Positions 51,647 to 61,745 of a stretch of DNA of 64,000 nucleotides are shown here, piece by piece (position 1 is the first letter of the stretch; each line of letters opens with the position of its first letter). The position numbers and the translations under genes are program-made. Source of the stretch: an uncultured Clostridia bacterium (GTDB taxonomy: Bacteria; Bacillota; Clostridia; Lachnospirales; Lachnospiraceae); assembly GCA_948472945.1 (NCBI GenBank), contig CAOKVX010000008.1:51048-115047 (forward strand), written 5' to 3'. The notes under the pieces are model-generated. The model was not told the DNA's origin. It worked only from the letters and a program-made list of their open reading frames with translations, and ran no database searches.

Positions 51647-52618
51647 TCACTCCATAATCTCCATCATAACGCATCTGCGCATTTCCCCGCCAATTGCATA
51701 ATATTCATCCTTTTGCGACTCAACATCCTTAAAACCCACCGACCTATAGCAGTGATAAGCCGGCATGTTATTTTCAAATACCCCAAGAGTAACTTTCCCT
51801 ACCTTTAATATTTCAAATGCATACTGCAGGGCCAGTGACAGCATTTCCTTTCCGTAACCCCTGCCGCGTTTCGTATCGTCCACTATAACAAAGCCAAATC
51901 GAAGATTCATCTGCTCATCATCTGTGAACCTCATAATCATATGGCCCACAATCTCGTTCCCGTCAACGGCCGTCATCGGATAAAATCCGTCGACATCATC
52001 TAAGGAATCCGTATATTGTCTGTTCATGTCCTCCGGTGTAATCGGAAAGGTTTCATACCTGTCCGCAGACCAGTTCCTGAAGCTTTCTTCATCCTTACAC
52101 CAATTTACAATATGCCGCGCATCACTATCTTTGTACGGACGCAGCCTGAGCGGATTTTTTTTCAGCTTTTTCTCCATAATCTCATATACTTGAATTACCC
52201 CGTTCTCACATTCCCAAATTCCGTGGTCTATAGTCTTATATCCTCTATGCATATACATAGAGCATGCGGGAAGTGACGCGTCGATGAATACCCTGTCGAA
52301 GTTCTCGGCTATTTTCTCCTCAAGCCGGTTCATTATAATAGTACCGAATCCACACCCCTGCTTTTCCGGCAAAATATAAACCCTGCCAATATGATTGCCG
52401 TCGCATGCGCCCGTTCCTATCATACAGTTATCTTCAACCAATATATATTGCATGCCGCTTCTTATGTCTTCTTCTATGCGTTCTCTGCTGTGATGCTGAA
52501 GAAAAAAATCAACGATTTCGGGCAGATAGTATTTCGGGTATGTACATTTGATTGTCGTCTGAACCAAATCATATATTTCTTTCGTGTTCTCCAAAGATGC
52601 TAATCTGTATTCTGTCAT
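51647..52618 (-). CDS. Tandem GNAT acetyltransferase
   Basis: 323 residues with two GNAT domains. First (about 1-155) has acetyl-CoA motif RVYILPEKQGCGFGTIIMN; second (about 155-320) has KRGRGYGKEML and resembles ribosomal-protein/spermidine-type N-acetyltransferases. Substrates unknown. GGAGGC lies 6 nt before the ATG. A standalone gene downstream of the ABC permease. Confidence 0.8.
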   Translation of the reverse strand: MTEYRLASLENTKEIYDLVQTTIKCTYPKYYLPEIVDFFLQHHSRERIEEDIRSGMQYILVEDNCMIGTGACDGNHIGRVYILPEKQGCGFGTIIMNRLEEKIAENFDRVFIDASLPACSMYMHRGYKTIDHGIWECENGVIQVYEIMEKKLKKNPLRLRPYKDSDARHIVNWCKDEESFRNWSADRYETFPITPEDMNRQYTDSLDDVDGFYPMTAVDGNEIVGHMIMRFTDDEQMNLRFGFVIVDDTKRGRGYGKEMLSLALQYAFEILKVGKVTLGVFENNMPAYHCYRSVGFKDVESQKDEYYAIGGEMRRCVMMEIME

Positions 52619-52773
52619 TTTGCTGCCTCCGAATTATTTTATCAGTCATCTATATATCCGAAAGGCCAAAGCTGCCCATGTACACAAAAGCAGCATTTGA
52701 CCTTTTAATTAATTATAACACATACCATGTTTTATCTCAAATCAACCAAAACCAATTAACTTATTTCTTACCC

Positions 52774-55137
52774 TCACTCCCCGGAGAGCATCTCCATCGG
52801 CGCAATTTTTTTCACACGCAGCGACATCAGGCAGGCTGCCGCAAATGCAAACGCTACAAGTCCTATGCCCTCAAATATGATAAACCCGACCGGTATGGCA
52901 AAGCTGCATTTTACTACTCCTATTCCGCTCAAAAACAATGCCATAAGCGGATTGATAATACGAATACTAACAAAAATTCCCGCAACGGTAGAAATTATAA
53001 CCGACGGCATGAAGCTTAAAGTTGTCTGCAGGACAAGCTGACGTGTTGTAAATCCGAGAGCCTTTAAAATACCATAATCTCGCTTTTTACCGCCTATCAG
53101 TGTTCTAACCAGCAGGTACATTACAAATATTACAACAATACAGCTCAAAATCACGACTGCCGCAACAATAATCGTTATAAGAGAAACATATACTTTGCTC
53201 GTTCCCTCTAAAACTGCCAAAATATTATATACAACATTTACGTCGCTGCCAAAATACTCCGACATCTCACTGTTAAATCCATCTATGTCAACTCCGTCCA
53301 CAAAATCAATGTAGTAGCTGACGTTTTGCAGGCTGCTTATTTTTTCAAATGCCTCACGAGTCATAATACAGTCTTTCCCAAGATTGTTTGTGTTCTGAAT
53401 AAGACCTGAAATAATATATTTATCCTGAGCATTTCCTATTTTTAACATAATCTCATCGCCCACATCAAGTCCTTTTTCTTTTGCATACTTTGCGGCAACC
53501 GCAAACTCGTTGCCGTATTTGGGGAAACGCCCCTCGATAATCATACTTTGGTTATTAAGTTTTGATGAATCATCTATGACAGATACAGCTAAGGAAATTC
53601 CATCAACATGCTGGACCTCCACATTGTTGTTAGTGAACAGATAAAATTTTTCAACACGGTCATCGCAACGCAGTCCTGATTTAAACTCTTCTTCCCTGTT
53701 TAAGTTGACGTTTATGCATGAATCAGCAGACTCTCCCGCTATCATATCAATCATAGGTTTAATATCCTTTAGTACATTTTCGAACATAACTCCCGAAAAT
53801 ACGATGACAAGGGATATAACAAGCATGGTAACGCAAACCGTGACGTTCTGTTTGAAACCTGAAATTGTTGTCTTCATTGCGAGTGCGGCGTTAAGAGGCA
53901 GCGGACTTCTTTCAAGAGACACATTATTTTTTTTAAAATTATGTGTGGAGATTCCCTTCCGCAGCGCTGTAATCGGCTCAATTTTTTTAATCTTCCCGGC
54001 TGAAAGGTACACCGCCAACGCTACAACCCCCGATATAAATATTATCGTTATCATAATCGGCATCGGCAGAAGTTTCACCTTATAAGGAATACCCGTCTGC
54101 GCAATCATCAGACTGTTGACTGCGGGAAAAATGCAGTAAGAAAGAATTATGCCAACCACCGAGGCGGCGGCTGAAATTCCCGAAAACTGCATAATAAGTG
54201 CAGACACAAGCTGTCTGCTGGTGTATCCCACCGCTTTTTGCGCACCCAGATTCTGCATATTTTCCCTGATATAATCCGCCACATTTGACGTAATTACAAC
54301 AACGCCGATTAAAAGAACAAAAAACGCCATCGCGCTCATAATACCGGAGCAAATCATCTGTGAAATATAACGTGAAGTGGCAACTAATTTATAGTTATTT
54401 CCTGCGACCGTAACATCCGGAAATTCCCCTGATATTGCATCTTTAAGGGATGTTTCCATATCTTCCGCACGCATTTTGTCCCTAATTCGTATCGAAATAT
54501 ATGCGGACTCCGACGCACAGTTTTTTCCGGTAAACTCACTAAACTTATCCCCTGTGAGCAAAAATGCATACAATCCGCAGTTGTGCGAGCCCGCCATTAT
54601 ACTGTTAAAAAAACCGCATACGGTATATTTATATTTTTCACCGTATATGCTTAGTTCAATAGTATCACCTATAGAATAATTATTTTCCATTCCATAAAGC
54701 ATTGGAAGATATATTCCGCTGGCGAGACTTCCCTCATCGGTTATCTCAAACTTACCCACGTCTCTTGCAAGAGCTTCGTCCTTTTCAAGAAGAACTCCGA
54801 GCTGAGAGGTTTCCCCTCCGTTATATCGAAATGAAATAGGCGAGCAATATGCCCTGTTTACCGAAAACTCAGTAACATCATTATTTTTATCAAGAGTATC
54901 ATTAATAAACTTGTTAAATCTTTCATCCACCGTATACGCCGCAATATTGACATGACCGTCGTTCAATCTTTCATGATAGCGGTCAAAATTATTCTTGTAA
55001 TCAATTGAAAGCATGAGCCATATGTTCATCATCAGGGACGACAAAACGACAAGAGTGATAATAGCGGCGGTCTGTCCTTTCGCTTTGCGGATGTTTGCGC
55101 GGGAAATCAATATATTTCTATTTAAACTGCCGCTCAT
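52774..55137 (-). CDS. ABC transporter permease, FtsX/MacB-type
   Basis: 787-residue permease with about ten membrane helices and two large extracytoplasmic domains, an ABC3 fold as in antimicrobial-peptide or lipoprotein exporters. Starts 1 bp after the ATPase gene. Partners with that ATPase; together they form a transporter controlled by the divergently placed two-component system 1 kb upstream. Substrate unknown; peptide or bacitracin-type resistance is a guess from family. Confidence 0.85.
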   Translation of the reverse strand: MSGSLNRNILISRANIRKAKGQTAAIITLVVLSSLMMNIWLMLSIDYKNNFDRYHERLNDGHVNIAAYTVDERFNKFINDTLDKNNDVTEFSVNRAYCSPISFRYNGGETSQLGVLLEKDEALARDVGKFEITDEGSLASGIYLPMLYGMENNYSIGDTIELSIYGEKYKYTVCGFFNSIMAGSHNCGLYAFLLTGDKFSEFTGKNCASESAYISIRIRDKMRAEDMETSLKDAISGEFPDVTVAGNNYKLVATSRYISQMICSGIMSAMAFFVLLIGVVVITSNVADYIRENMQNLGAQKAVGYTSRQLVSALIMQFSGISAAASVVGIILSYCIFPAVNSLMIAQTGIPYKVKLLPMPIMITIIFISGVVALAVYLSAGKIKKIEPITALRKGISTHNFKKNNVSLERSPLPLNAALAMKTTISGFKQNVTVCVTMLVISLVIVFSGVMFENVLKDIKPMIDMIAGESADSCINVNLNREEEFKSGLRCDDRVEKFYLFTNNNVEVQHVDGISLAVSVIDDSSKLNNQSMIIEGRFPKYGNEFAVAAKYAKEKGLDVGDEIMLKIGNAQDKYIISGLIQNTNNLGKDCIMTREAFEKISSLQNVSYYIDFVDGVDIDGFNSEMSEYFGSDVNVVYNILAVLEGTSKVYVSLITIIVAAVVILSCIVVIFVMYLLVRTLIGGKKRDYGILKALGFTTRQLVLQTTLSFMPSVIISTVAGIFVSIRIINPLMALFLSGIGVVKCSFAIPVGFIIFEGIGLVAFAFAAACLMSLRVKKIAPMEMLSGE

Positions 55138-55138
55138 A

Positions 55139-55897
55139 TTACCACCCCATTTCCGTCAGGAAATTTGATAGTTTCTTGTGCCGCATTTCGTCTCCATGCT
55201 CATATTCACCCAAATCGCATTCTCCCATGACAATGCCGTCGCTTAAATACAGAATACGGTTTCCCCTGCGTGCGCTGCGCATATCATGAGTAACCATTAC
55301 TACGCTCTGGCCCTGCTTGTTAAAATCTGTGAGAGTGTCAAGAACGTCCAATCCCGATTTCGAGTTAAGCGCTCCCGTCGGCTCATCTGCAAAAAGAATT
55401 TCCGGTGAATTAATCAAAGCACGGACAATTCCCGCCCTCTGGGCTTCGCCTCCGGAGAGCTGAGCAGGAAATTTCATTATAGTTTCCTCGGAAATGCCAA
55501 CATCCTTAAACAACTCCCTAGCACGTCCGGCAAGAGCCCTTTTATCCCTGTCTACAAGCAGTCCTGCGGCAAGAACATTGTCTAGAACGCTCATCGAATC
55601 AATAAGGTAAATCTGCTGGAACACAAATCCACAGTGCGCCTTTCTAAATAGGGCAAGACCGTCCGAATCCAAATCTGATATAACTTTATCACCAAATGTT
55701 ATTCTGCCTAGAGTCGGGGTATCCATACCCGAAAGAGCATACAACAGAGTAGATTTTCCCGCTCCGGACGCACCCATAATAACAGTAAAATCACCTTTGT
55801 ACAGTTCCAAATCAATGTTTTTTAGAACGTGCTGTAGGCTGCCTCCGCTTGAAAAGCTTTTGCTGAGACGCTCAGTTTTAATCAATATCTCTTTCAT
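55139..55897 (-). CDS. ABC transporter ATP-binding protein
   Basis: 252-residue LolD/MacB-type ATPase: Walker A GASGAGKST (about 42-50), Q-loop, LSGGEAQRAGIVRAL signature (about 143-157), Walker B ILFADEPTGAL and H-loop THD. GGGAGG 8 nt upstream of the ATG. Forms an operon with the permease and has a distinctive promoter with four direct repeats. Confidence 0.92.
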   Translation of the reverse strand: MKEILIKTERLSKSFSSGGSLQHVLKNIDLELYKGDFTVIMGASGAGKSTLLYALSGMDTPTLGRITFGDKVISDLDSDGLALFRKAHCGFVFQQIYLIDSMSVLDNVLAAGLLVDRDKRALAGRARELFKDVGISEETIMKFPAQLSGGEAQRAGIVRALINSPEILFADEPTGALNSKSGLDVLDTLTDFNKQGQSVVMVTHDMRSARRGNRILYLSDGIVMGECDLGEYEHGDEMRHKKLSNFLTEMGW

Positions 55898-55921
55898 GGC
55901 AAAACCTCCCTTTCACGTTCT

Positions 55922-55975
55922 GTTATACTCTTTTAAACCTTAATTGTCTTTAATCAATCCTTAATTATTCCTTAA
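55922..55975 (-). promoter_or_regulatory. ABC transporter promoter with four OmpR-type direct repeats
   Basis: On the minus strand TTAAGGA, TTAAGGA, TTAAAGA and TTAAGGT recur at 11, 11 and 10 bp, ending 9 bp before a TATAAC -10 (55922-55927). Spacing of one helical turn is characteristic of OmpR-family response regulators; the neighbouring RR is the likely binder. No proper -35 is seen, which suggests activation. Confidence 0.7.
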
Positions 55976-56060
55976 ATATATAGTTAGTAATTGATTATCA
56001 CAGGCTGCACCGTCACCGCCGTTCTGTGGTACATACACATTCATGCGGGTAATCATCTCC

Positions 56061-57341
56061 CTAAGCGGATATATAAGCGCCGCTCAGTGAAATGAATATC
56101 GTCGCCTCAAGGCCGTTTTTTCCGTTTTTTAAAGCAAGCCCACCATGCATTTCCCTCATAAATGAATCTGAAATATACAGACCAAGCCCTGCTCCATCCA
56201 CATTTTGCGAATTTTCACCCCGTTTAAATTTTTCCTTAAGAAGCGCAAGCTCCTCCTCCTTAACGCCGCCTCCGTAATCCTCAATTTTGACCGCAAGGCA
56301 ATTTTCATCCTCTAATATTTTAATTTTAACATCAATATTTGTATTTGCATATTTATATGAATTGGAAAAAATATTATCGAAAACCTGCTGCAGGCGAATC
56401 TTATCCGCATATATCATGCAGTCGGGAATATCCGGAATTTTTGCAAAATGAAAATAATCTGCGCTCTCAAGCATCCCGCGAAGCTCTTTACTTTTCATGT
56501 CGGCCGGCTCAACGGTAAGCTCTGACAGCTCCTCAAGCGCAGCAGAAAACAGATTTGTCACAAGCGTGTTTATCTGGTCGGCTTTATGAATAATCTGAGT
56601 GTAATTCTGACGCTCTTTTTCGTTTTCGGCAATCGCCTGACCAACCTCGGAAGCCGCTTTTATACTTGCAACAGGAGTTCTTATATCATGTGAAAGCTTT
56701 ACGACAAGCTCTTTCTTTTCTGCATTTGCACGCGCCTCGGCAAGTCGCGCCTTTTTTAACTCAACGCGCATTATGTCAAAGCTTTCTGTGAACGCGCCGA
56801 AAATATTTCCTCTGTCCATTTCAAGTGGAATATCAAGATTTCCTCCTGCCACCCTTTCAGCAAAATCCTCTAATTTTGTAAACGGTCTTATTATCTTTTT
56901 ATTTAAGTAGATAAGATAGATTAACAGACATGCACACTGTATAATAAATGCAAAAACAATAACAAAGGCAGTTTCCCGTTTGCCGGTAAGAAACGTCTGC
57001 GAAGTATCGTTGTATATAATTATTTTTCCCAAAAGTCCGCCGTCTGCGTCAACATCAAGAATTGTATCACGGTTTATTACCGCGGCGTTAATGCTCTCGC
57101 TAAGTCCCTGTCTCGTCGCAAAAATCAGATTCCCATCCCGGTCAAGCACCGTATAGTCAAGGCTTGTAGAATTTTGATGATTTCCGATTCTGTCCCAGTC
57201 TTCCACGACAGACTGCACAGCTTCATTTACCTCTACGGCATCCTGCCGACTGCCGTTATCTGCGTTAATTAAACATATCAAAATTATAATTTCCGCAATA
57301 AAAAATATTATTATTCCAGTCATAAAAGCTTTGAATCTCAT
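56061..57341 (-). CDS. Sensor histidine kinase
   Basis: 426 residues: membrane helix 1 (about 5-24), extracytoplasmic domain (about 25-125), helix 2 (about 126-147), HAMP, HisKA with H218 in KLSHDIRTPVAS, and HATPase with N, G1 (DYGGG) and G2 (GAGLGLY) boxes. The ATG overlaps the response regulator stop by 4 nt. Pairs with the OmpR-type regulator upstream; its ligand is unknown. The sensing domain is larger than in BceS-type intramembrane kinases. Confidence 0.9.
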   Translation of the reverse strand: MRFKAFMTGIIIFFIAEIIILICLINADNGSRQDAVEVNEAVQSVVEDWDRIGNHQNSTSLDYTVLDRDGNLIFATRQGLSESINAAVINRDTILDVDADGGLLGKIIIYNDTSQTFLTGKRETAFVIVFAFIIQCACLLIYLIYLNKKIIRPFTKLEDFAERVAGGNLDIPLEMDRGNIFGAFTESFDIMRVELKKARLAEARANAEKKELVVKLSHDIRTPVASIKAASEVGQAIAENEKERQNYTQIIHKADQINTLVTNLFSAALEELSELTVEPADMKSKELRGMLESADYFHFAKIPDIPDCMIYADKIRLQQVFDNIFSNSYKYANTNIDVKIKILEDENCLAVKIEDYGGGVKEEELALLKEKFKRGENSQNVDGAGLGLYISDSFMREMHGGLALKNGKNGLEATIFISLSGAYISA

Positions 57342-58018
57342 CGACTTTCTCCTTGAAATTTGTATCCTTCACCCCAAACGGTAATTATATAACTTGGATT
57401 ACCCGCGTCACGTTCGATTGCCTCACGTATTTTTCTTATGTGGACGTTAAGCGTGCCGTCCCCTGTAAACCTGTCCTCCCAAACCTTTTCAAATATTTCC
57501 TGTTTAGAAACTACCCTGTTTTCTTTTTTGATAAGGTAGGAGAGCAGCTTGAATTCAAGCGACGTAATCTTTACGGGATTACCGTTTACAGTCGCCTGTT
57601 TTGCTTCAAAATCTACTTTCAGCCAGTCATCTGAATATGACGTCATTTCACTCTGCCCGTAACGCTTCAGCACAACCCTGACCTTAGCTAGCAGAACGCC
57701 CAGTGAGCAGGGTTTTTGTATATAATCGTCACCGCCTATATTTAACGCAACAATTTTATCGTCGTCGCCCGACCTTGCGGATATGAACAATATCGGAATC
57801 TGCGTTTTTTCCCTAAGTTCCCTGCAGAGCTCAAATCCGCTGTCATTTCCAAGATTTATGTCAAGAAGAAGCAGGTTTGCCGTATCATGTTCAAAAAAAC
57901 CGCGGCATTCCTGCGCGCTGTATACTACGGCTGTACTGACCCCAAAAAGGTTAAAATATTCCGCAGTACTGTCGGCAAGCAATTTTTCATCGTCAATTAT
58001 CAGGCAGTCATAGTTCAT
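57338..58018 (-). CDS. OmpR/PhoB-family response regulator
   Basis: 226 residues: receiver with D53 in LLDINLG, K near 102, and a C-terminal winged helix (about 130-222, RVVSKQEIFEKVW, GDGTLNVHIRKIREAI). Overlaps the kinase gene, so they are coupled. Probably activates the ABC transporter through the direct repeats at 55937-55975. Confidence 0.92.
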   Translation of the reverse strand: MNYDCLIIDDEKLLADSTAEYFNLFGVSTAVVYSAQECRGFFEHDTANLLLLDINLGNDSGFELCRELREKTQIPILFISARSGDDDKIVALNIGGDDYIQKPCSLGVLLAKVRVVLKRYGQSEMTSYSDDWLKVDFEAKQATVNGNPVKITSLEFKLLSYLIKKENRVVSKQEIFEKVWEDRFTGDGTLNVHIRKIREAIERDAGNPSYIITVWGEGYKFQGESR

Positions 58019-58085
58019 TATAAGCCTCCAAAAAAATATTATATTATAGAGTGTATGAGTACATTATAACATATCTGATATACAA

Positions 58086-58118
58086 AAAGCAGTAATCCCG
58101 GTGTAGAATTACCGCTTT
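58086..58118 (-). terminator. Terminator of the MATE gene
   Basis: AAAGCGGTAAT / ATTACTGCTTT arms (one mismatch), 11-nt loop, then TTTTGT on the minus strand, 32 bp after the MATE stop codon. Confidence 0.75.
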
Positions 58119-58149
58119 ACATTTTTGTTAAACTTTATTACCAAAAGTC

Positions 58150-59490
58150 TTACAAGAACCTCAATCCATACCTCTTACTGTACTTTCGGAACATAAATCC
58201 TGACAGCATAAACGCCATGAGTTCCGCCGCCGGCGTCGCAAGCCATATGCCGTTTACTCCAAGCATTACCGGCAGTACAATCATTGCAGCCAGCATGAAT
58301 ACAAATGACCTTGAAAACGCCAGCACAGCCGAAATTACTCCGTTTGACAGTGCGGTAAACATTCCGCTGGAAAAGATGTTAAATCCTATGAAAAATAACG
58401 CTATAATACATATCTTGTTTCCGGTTACGGCCAAATCGTAAACGGGATTTTCCCGGCTTGCAAAAACCGATACCAACGGCTTTGTCAATATAAATGAAGC
58501 CGCAACGGTTATAACTGATATAACCGCAATAATTTTTAGGCTGAGCGCCACAAGTTTTTTCAGCTTTTCACGGTTTTTCTCCCCATGATAAAAGCTTATC
58601 ATCGGAGCCACTCCGTAAGAATACCCTGTATACAGGGAACTTGCAAACATCAGCACATACATAATAATTGTCACTGCGGCGACGCCGTCCTCTCCCACAT
58701 AGCGGAGCATCGTCCAATTGAACATCATCGTGATAATTCCGGTAACAAGAGCCGTTGCCATTTCAGAACATCCGTTCGAGGATGCGCCTGTAAGGACTTT
58801 TAGACGAAACGCCGGTTTTTGAAAATGCAGCAGATTCTTTTTGCTGCTGAAAACAAACAAACCTGCTACCGCCGTCACAGAATATCCAAGTCCCGTCGCA
58901 ACCGCCGCCCCGTCAATTCCCATATTTAGTACTGCGATAAATACATAGTCAAGAACCATATTTAAGACGCCGCCCGACACTGAACATATTAACGAGAGCG
59001 TCGCCTTTTCACTTGCTATCATATAAAGTGTAAAATTGTTCATTAACAAAATAGGAACCGTAAATATCAGATAACGGCTCAAATATGTTACACAGTAGCC
59101 CTCTACATCCGCCGAAAGATTCATCCCTGCAAAAATATTTTTCATTGTCATATATCCGACAGCACACATTATGATTCCCACAAATACATTTACCAATATA
59201 AGAAACGTAAAATCTTCCCTAGCTTCTTTATCTTTTTGCTGACCCATTTTTTTCATTATAACCGCGCTGCCTCCAGTGGCAAGCATTGTTGATATTGCAG
59301 TGACAATCTGTATTATAGGAGCAGTCAGATTGATTGCCGATAATGCGTTTGTTCCTATAAGATTTGACACAAAAAGGCCGTCAACCATTGTGTAAAACGA
59401 CATAAACAATGTCATGGCAATGGTTGGAACAGCAAATTTTAATATATTTTTTAGAGTCACGGGCTTTAAATATATATTTTGGTTTTCCAT
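58150..59490 (-). CDS. MATE-family multidrug efflux transporter
   Basis: 446 residues with twelve predicted membrane helices and two MatE repeats (N-terminal PTIAMTLFMSFYTMVDGLFVS, C-terminal counterpart). Exports cationic drugs or dyes with Na+ or H+. GAGGAAAAA before the ATG. Divergent from the MerR-family gene, whose binding site overlaps the exporter promoter (59529-59559), so drug-inducible expression is likely. Confidence 0.92.
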   Translation of the reverse strand: MENQNIYLKPVTLKNILKFAVPTIAMTLFMSFYTMVDGLFVSNLIGTNALSAINLTAPIIQIVTAISTMLATGGSAVIMKKMGQQKDKEAREDFTFLILVNVFVGIIMCAVGYMTMKNIFAGMNLSADVEGYCVTYLSRYLIFTVPILLMNNFTLYMIASEKATLSLICSVSGGVLNMVLDYVFIAVLNMGIDGAAVATGLGYSVTAVAGLFVFSSKKNLLHFQKPAFRLKVLTGASSNGCSEMATALVTGIITMMFNWTMLRYVGEDGVAAVTIIMYVLMFASSLYTGYSYGVAPMISFYHGEKNREKLKKLVALSLKIIAVISVITVAASFILTKPLVSVFASRENPVYDLAVTGNKICIIALFFIGFNIFSSGMFTALSNGVISAVLAFSRSFVFMLAAMIVLPVMLGVNGIWLATPAAELMAFMLSGFMFRKYSKRYGLRFL

Positions 59491-59528
59491 TTTTTCCTCA
59501 CATATTGTATTTTATTTCTGTTAGGTGT

Positions 59529-59559
59529 ATCATAAACCGTACAGTAACAGTACAGTCAA
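59529..59559 (-). promoter_or_regulatory. MerR-type promoter of the MATE gene with 19-bp spacer
   Basis: TTGACT and TATGAT are 19 bp apart on the minus strand, a spacer typical of MerR-activated promoters, and a dyad AC(T/C)GTAC(T/A)G fills the spacer. The transcription start would be about 30 bp before the MATE ATG. Confidence 0.8.
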
Positions 59560-59602
59560 TAGTAAATTTTTAAAATCGGCAATATATTTTGGAGATATAT
59601 AA

Positions 59603-60424
59603 ATGGATAAAAACAGACTGCTCACAATCGGACAATTTGCGGCAATGCACGGCATCAACAAAAAAACTTTGATGTGGTACGATGAAATAGGACTTTTCAA
59701 GCCTGCCGCCGTCAACCCTGAAAATGGGTACCGATACTATGATTACCATCAAAGCCCTATACTGGAGACAATCGTTTTGTTACGAGAATTGGACGTACCT
59801 ATAACAGAAATACATGAATTTATTAAAAACCGCTCCGCCCATAATATGAAGCGCCTTTTGTATGAAAGGATTGCAGACCTTGACTTGCAGATTATGCATC
59901 TTCAGGCAGTCAGAAAAAATTTATGCAGCCGTCATTGCGACATGGAAACTCTGCTTACAATAGATTTGTCCGAAATCAGTATTATAGAAAAGGAAGAACG
60001 CTGTCTGATTACGGTTGACATAGACAAAGATACTTCTTTTGAAAGGGAAGTGGAGTTAATCACCGCTGAGACAACAAAATACAGACTTGGACGGCTTCAT
60101 AACGCCACTTACGGTTCGATGATTCCCGTTGCCAGCATTCAAAACGGCAGCTTTGAAGATTATACGAAGCTGTTTATAGAAATTCCTAACCTGCCGCAAA
60201 AAGACGGCCTGCACATACAGCCAAAGGGTAAATATATACAGGCTTTTCAAAAGGGAGGATGGGACGAAATACCCCTTAGGTATCAGGATATTTTAAATTA
60301 TGCCGACTGTCATGGATTTGAATTGTCAGGCTATTCGTACGAAAAAGGAATTAACGAGACTGTAATTGACCGGATAGAGGACTATATCGTCCAAATTGAG
60401 ATACCGGTCAAATCAATAAGCTAG
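59603..60424 (+). CDS. MerR-family regulator with GyrI-like ligand-binding domain
   Basis: 273 residues: HTH at about 6-70 (LTIGQFAAMHGINKKTLMWYDEIGL, NPENGYRYYDY, BmrR-like), dimerisation helix (about 75-118), and a GyrI/effector-binding C-terminus (about 120-270). TTGGAGA before the ATG. Divergent neighbour of the MATE exporter; likely binds the same cationic drugs and activates it. Confidence 0.9.
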   Translation: MDKNRLLTIGQFAAMHGINKKTLMWYDEIGLFKPAAVNPENGYRYYDYHQSPILETIVLLRELDVPITEIHEFIKNRSAHNMKRLLYERIADLDLQIMHLQAVRKNLCSRHCDMETLLTIDLSEISIIEKEERCLITVDIDKDTSFEREVELITAETTKYRLGRLHNATYGSMIPVASIQNGSFEDYTKLFIEIPNLPQKDGLHIQPKGKYIQAFQKGGWDEIPLRYQDILNYADCHGFELSGYSYEKGINETVIDRIEDYIVQIEIPVKSIS

Positions 60425-60514
60425 CTTCCCTTTATTCTTAAAAGAAACTTTATTAAGATGCTTTAAAATTGTATACCGGTTTCATAATGTCGATGATATC
60501 AACCGAATCACTAA

Positions 60515-61327
60515 TTACATCAATTCGTGCTCTTCAATAATATTTCGGAGTTCATTTTTTTGTAACGGATGGTCAAGCGCTGTCTTAATGATTTTAGATA
60601 CAGCATTGTAATATGCGCTGTAAAGTACGCTGAAATTCATTCATATCCACCGATATAATCCTTTTATACCTCGGAAAATAGGCCATTAGATACTGTCGTC
60701 CGCTTTGGACGCTGTCCATTATTCTAAGGGGAACAACATATTTATCTAAAATACGCTCCTTATTTCTGTTAATTGTTTTCAGGGTGACAGTTTTTTTATC
60801 GCTCATCGCCATAAACAGCAGACATACAATCTCACTGTCAATCGCCCCGGTAACATAGTGGCGCTTAAAAGCAAATATTTCCCTGTGCTCTAACTCATTG
60901 TCTAACAAATAAGAACCTATTACTCCGCATGGAGCTATTTTCGAAAAAAATCAAGCATATCAATATTGCACAAATGATTTTCTTCAACCATTTTATAATA
61001 CAAAGCTTTTCCATGTTTCTCTGTTAAAAAAATTCCCTCTGAAACATATTCCTTTAATTTTTTTCGTACTGTCGATTCATCGAACATTCTTGGTTCTCTG
61101 AACGAAGATAAATATAGGTCAACCCTCTCTGTAATCTCATTTATATTCACAGCCTTCCCTGCCAATGCAAAGATATCCATCAATATGAAATGAAGCGTAA
61201 TATCCCCATCCGTAAAACTTTTGGCTTTCCATGCTTTATATAGGGGATTGTGGCGTGAAATACGGCTGTCAATTGAAATAAATACATTTTTTCCGTCAGG
61301 AGTCTTGTGAAATTTCGTATAATCCAA
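60515..61327 (-). pseudogene. Broken WYL-domain transcriptional regulator
   Basis: Reads in two pieces: residues 1-130 (TTG start at 61327, wHTH region KFHKTPDGKNVFISI, SRISRHNPLYKAW) and a WYL part (REIFAFKRHYV). The join is a frameshift at A7 (60944-60950, T7 on the minus strand); inserting one base restores FFSKIAPCGVIGSYLLDNE. A second shift and probable deletion lie near 60640; in another frame the tail AVSKIIKTALDHP continues to a TAA at 60515-60517. An intact homologue would be about 330 residues. Confidence 0.75.
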
Positions 61328-61645
61328 TTATTCTCTTTTAAGGACAATGGATTATTCTCCCTTCTAACAAATTCCTTTTATAGGCGTTTTCGAAGCGCCT
61401 ATACCCGCTTTAAAACGGGGTTTTTATCATCTTTTACAATCAACAAGTGCATATAAACCAATCAGTTTTTCTTTTTTATCCAGAATATATGTTTTACCAT
61501 ATCAACTGCTGTTTTGCCATCTGCTATACGGGGAAAACAACTTTAAAATGTTTTCAAAGTTTTCAAAATTCTCTCTTCTGAAAAAAACATAAAACCTGTA
61601 AAGCCTCTATATCATAGAGAGCCTCGCAGGTTTCTTTTAACCACT
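61328..61645. other. Degenerate region with coding remnants and hairpins
   Basis: No intact gene. On the minus strand ADGKTAVDMVKHI and, in another frame, LDKKEKLIGLYALVDCKR look like the frameshifted end of a gene that I cannot name. Hairpins at 61384-61405 (ATAGGCG.TTTTCGAAGCGCCTAT) and 61408-61426 (CCCG / CGGG followed by TTTTT) are present. Confidence 0.4.
61592..61633 (-). terminator. Terminator after the GyrI-like gene
   Basis: Hairpin AAACCTG / CAGGTTT outside, AGGCTCT / AGAGGCT-like inside, with T-runs on both sides. It follows the GyrI-like gene and remnants. Confidence 0.6.
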
Positions 61646-61649
61646 CTAT

Positions 61650-61700
61650 TTACTTTTTCTTCACAGGAATCCAGATTTCACAAACTATATATCCCATGTT
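61650..61700 (-). pseudogene. C-terminal remnant of a GyrI-like gene
   Basis: In-frame NMGYIVCEIWIPVKKK with a stop codon matches the usual C-terminus of GyrI/effector-binding-domain proteins (EIWIPVKK). It is not joined to any start and is preceded by a stop. Confidence 0.4.
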
Positions 61701-61745
61701 TTAAATGCTTGATATCCCCATAGTATGAATTTGTTCCGTCATGTT

